Shown: positions 5,543 through 6,517 of the stretch, in pieces
Layout: each line of letters begins with the position of its first letter
Numbering within the stretch: the stretch's first letter is position 1
DNA from: Promethearchaeota archaeon
Lineage (GTDB): Archaea > Asgardarchaeota > Lokiarchaeia > Sigynarchaeales > SOKP01
Reading direction: 5' to 3'
Assembly: GCA_016839425.1 (NCBI GenBank)
Contig: JAEOUI010000113.1
Location: 1 to 6,517, forward strand
Length of the DNA stretch: 6,517 bases
The notes under the pieces: generated by a model
What the model saw: the letters and a program-made list of their open reading frames with translations, nothing else
What the model was told of the DNA's origin: nothing
The model's database searches: none
Program-made: the position numbers and the translations under genes

Positions 5543-5998
5543 TTACCTTCCTCTTCTCAATAATTCTTTTTCTTTGATATACCTGTTCATTTGTGCCACG
5601 CTATTAAACATGCCACCTTTAGCGTTCTTGTATAATTGTCGATAGGTAGAAGTGGTGATTTGCTTTCGATCTCGCATTTTTTTTAGTTCCCTTCTCTGCG
5701 GTCGAATTCTTTTCATCCAAGCCTTCTTTTTTGGAGTTCGAGCTCCTTTGGGACCTTTTCGCTTTCCTAGACCTCGCGCACGACCTTTCTTCTTCCTTTC
5801 GTGTCTTAAATTTTTTCGAGTCTTGCTTATACCTTTTTTGTATCTTTTTTGGATAGCCCCTTCCTTGATTAAGTTGCGTATGTCTTCTCGAGTGATTGCC
5901 ATCTTTATATCTTCCATAAAGTATGGATCGAGGAATACCCTATTTTCACCACATTTCAAGATTTCCGCAGCCATCCTTTTTTGAGCGCTAATATTCAT
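5543..5998 (-). CDS. rpl19e: Large-subunit ribosomal protein eL19
   Basis: eL19 is an archaeal/eukaryotic protein of the large subunit, near the exit side and subunit bridges. The 151-residue product is normal in length and architecture: an N-terminal globular part (NISAQKRMAAEILKCGENRV then ITREDIRNLIKEGAI, 35-49), a basic linker (KGRARGLGKRKGPKGART, 71-88) and a long helical C-terminus (WMKRIRPQRRELKKM, 94-108; YKNAKGGMFNSVAQMNRYI, 123-141). The ATG at 5998 is supported by GTGAT five bases upstream and by the canonical MNISAQKRMAA start. eL32 ends 30 bases upstream, and uL18 begins two bases downstream. Confidence 0.97.
   Translation of the reverse strand: MNISAQKRMAAEILKCGENRVFLDPYFMEDIKMAITREDIRNLIKEGAIQKRYKKGISKTRKNLRHERKKKGRARGLGKRKGPKGARTPKKKAWMKRIRPQRRELKKMRDRKQITTSTYRQLYKNAKGGMFNSVAQMNRYIKEKELLRRGR
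5545..5553 (-). promoter_or_regulatory. Shine-Dalgarno site of uL18 inside the eL19 end
   Basis: Minus-strand GAGGAAGGT is four bases before the uL18 ATG and overlaps the eL19 stop codon and last two codons. It supports coupled translation of the pair. Confidence 0.5.
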
Positions 5999-6003
5999 AT
6001 TTC

Positions 6004-6008
6004 ATCAC
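6004..6008 (-). promoter_or_regulatory. Shine-Dalgarno site of eL19
   Basis: Minus-strand GTGAT lies five bases before the ATG at 5998, within the 30-base gap after eL32. Confidence 0.5.
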
Positions 6009-6028
6009 GAATTTCGTTAGTATTATTG

Positions 6029-6463
6029 TTATTCAATGGAAGCGCCCGATAAAGCCTGAAGTTTTTGCATTTCAGCTTGGGTCGTTCCAATGTTTAAAAC
6101 TTTAAATCCTCTTCTTCTCGCATACTCAATGAGGGTCATTCTTTTCTTTGCCCCTAATTTAGATGCAATCTTTACTGCGTGTTTTTTATTATTTAGGTTT
6201 TCGAAATCTTTTAGAGTTTCAACTCTAACTTCCTGATATCCTGAGGGGTGTAAACCTCTAATTTTTTTTGGTACCCTATATCCAATTTCAGGAGACGTGA
6301 TTCCTGCTTTACTCTTTTTTCTCGTTTTAGAGTCAATACCTCTTGCAGCTCGCCAAGAATCTTTTACTCTATTCCATCTCCAAGATTCAACTCTTCTGAA
6401 TGGGGGCCTTTTCTTTTTCATTGATTTTCTGAGTTCCATTAACCTTTTATCTTTTTTTGCCAC
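6029..6463 (-). CDS. rpl32e: Large-subunit ribosomal protein eL32
   Basis: eL32 is an archaeal/eukaryotic protein that contacts 23S rRNA in the large subunit. The 144-residue product shows the conserved block FRRVESWRWNRVKDSWRAARG (22-42, Trp/Arg-rich), KSKAGITSPEIGYRVPKKIRGLHPSGY (50-76) and the C-terminal SKLGAKKRMTLIEYARRRGFKVLN (101-124). A tail of about 20 residues after KVLN (Gln/Ala/Ser-rich, ending GASIE) goes past where many archaeal eL32 proteins seem to end. The start is GTG, supported by a strong AGGTGAT four bases upstream. It is the first complete gene of the operon here. Confidence 0.95.
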   Translation of the reverse strand: MAKKDKRLMELRKSMKKKRPPFRRVESWRWNRVKDSWRAARGIDSKTRKKSKAGITSPEIGYRVPKKIRGLHPSGYQEVRVETLKDFENLNNKKHAVKIASKLGAKKRMTLIEYARRRGFKVLNIGTTQAEMQKLQALSGASIE

Positions 6464-6467
6464 TCAA

Positions 6468-6474
6468 ATCACCT
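6468..6474 (-). promoter_or_regulatory. Strong Shine-Dalgarno site of eL32
   Basis: Minus-strand AGGTGAT is seven bases of the nine-base archaeal consensus GGAGGTGAT, four bases before the GTG start. It justifies a non-ATG start and overlaps the stop codon of the gene upstream. Confidence 0.7.
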
Positions 6475-6517
6475 ATTTAATCTGCCAGAGGATCTCGTCT
6501 CCAAGCATTTTTTTATA
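6473..6517 (-). CDS. C-terminal end of the upstream gene, probably uL6 (partial)
   Basis: One minus-strand frame is open from the window edge to TAG at 6473-6475 and gives the last 14 residues, YKKMLGDEILWQIK. In archaeal operons uL6 normally precedes eL32, and uL6 proteins often end soon after a FQDGIYxx motif, so a tail starting YKK would fit. Too little is present to prove it: a second frame is also open to a TGA at 6469-6471. The identification rests on gene order alone. Confidence 0.35.
   Translation of the reverse strand, partial: YKKMLGDEILWQIK

Noticed and set aside
5652..5984. Plus-strand open frame of 110 codons opposite eL19
   Set aside because: Its Phe/Arg/Leu-rich product is the complement of the Lys/Arg-rich eL19 codons; no Shine-Dalgarno site or promoter supports it.
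6469..6517. A second open frame at the right edge ending in TGA (CLETRSSGRLNR)
   Set aside because: Its composition is less protein-like than the TAG-ending frame and it would run deep into the eL32 Shine-Dalgarno site; not excluded for certain.

Overview
The window looks like an AT-rich archaeal chromosome. The clearest evidence is a minus-strand block of six complete ribosomal protein genes in the order eL32, eL19, uL18, uS5, uL30, uL15. The e-type proteins eL32 and eL19 occur in archaea and eukaryotes but not bacteria, and they sit here inside a bacterial-style spc cluster, which is the archaeal arrangement. Most of these genes carry a GGTGA(T)-type Shine-Dalgarno site, the complement of an archaeal 16S 3' end. 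A small longin-like protein and a beta-helix (NosD-type) surface protein make an Asgard archaeon, perhaps Lokiarchaeia-like, the best guess. That lineage is inferred and was not tested by any search.

Left part (1-2470). A plus-strand unit starts upstream of the window. It holds the end of a right-handed beta-helix protein with one membrane anchor and a charged cytoplasmic tail, followed after 23 bases by a protein with three predicted winged-helix segments. An orphan protein with about seven membrane segments converges on this unit from the minus strand.

Middle (2471-3277). A 223-base divergent promoter region separates the membrane protein gene from the longin-like gene. Both genes have TATA-like boxes placed so that their transcripts would be nearly leaderless. 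A 152-base convergent spacer with T-tracts on both strands follows the longin-like gene.

Right part (3278-6517). The ribosomal operon runs from right to left. Gaps are 2 to 30 bases, and the last codons of an upstream gene (probably uL6) lie at the right edge. The operon stops after uL15; the secY gene that follows uL15 in most archaea is not next to it. The six proteins belong to the two ribosomal subunits: uS5 to the small one, the others to the large one.

No RNA gene, insertion sequence or CRISPR array was seen. The less ordinary items are the surface-protein/regulator pair, the A11 and A10 tracts at equivalent places in the regulator, the orphan membrane protein, and the longin-like protein.
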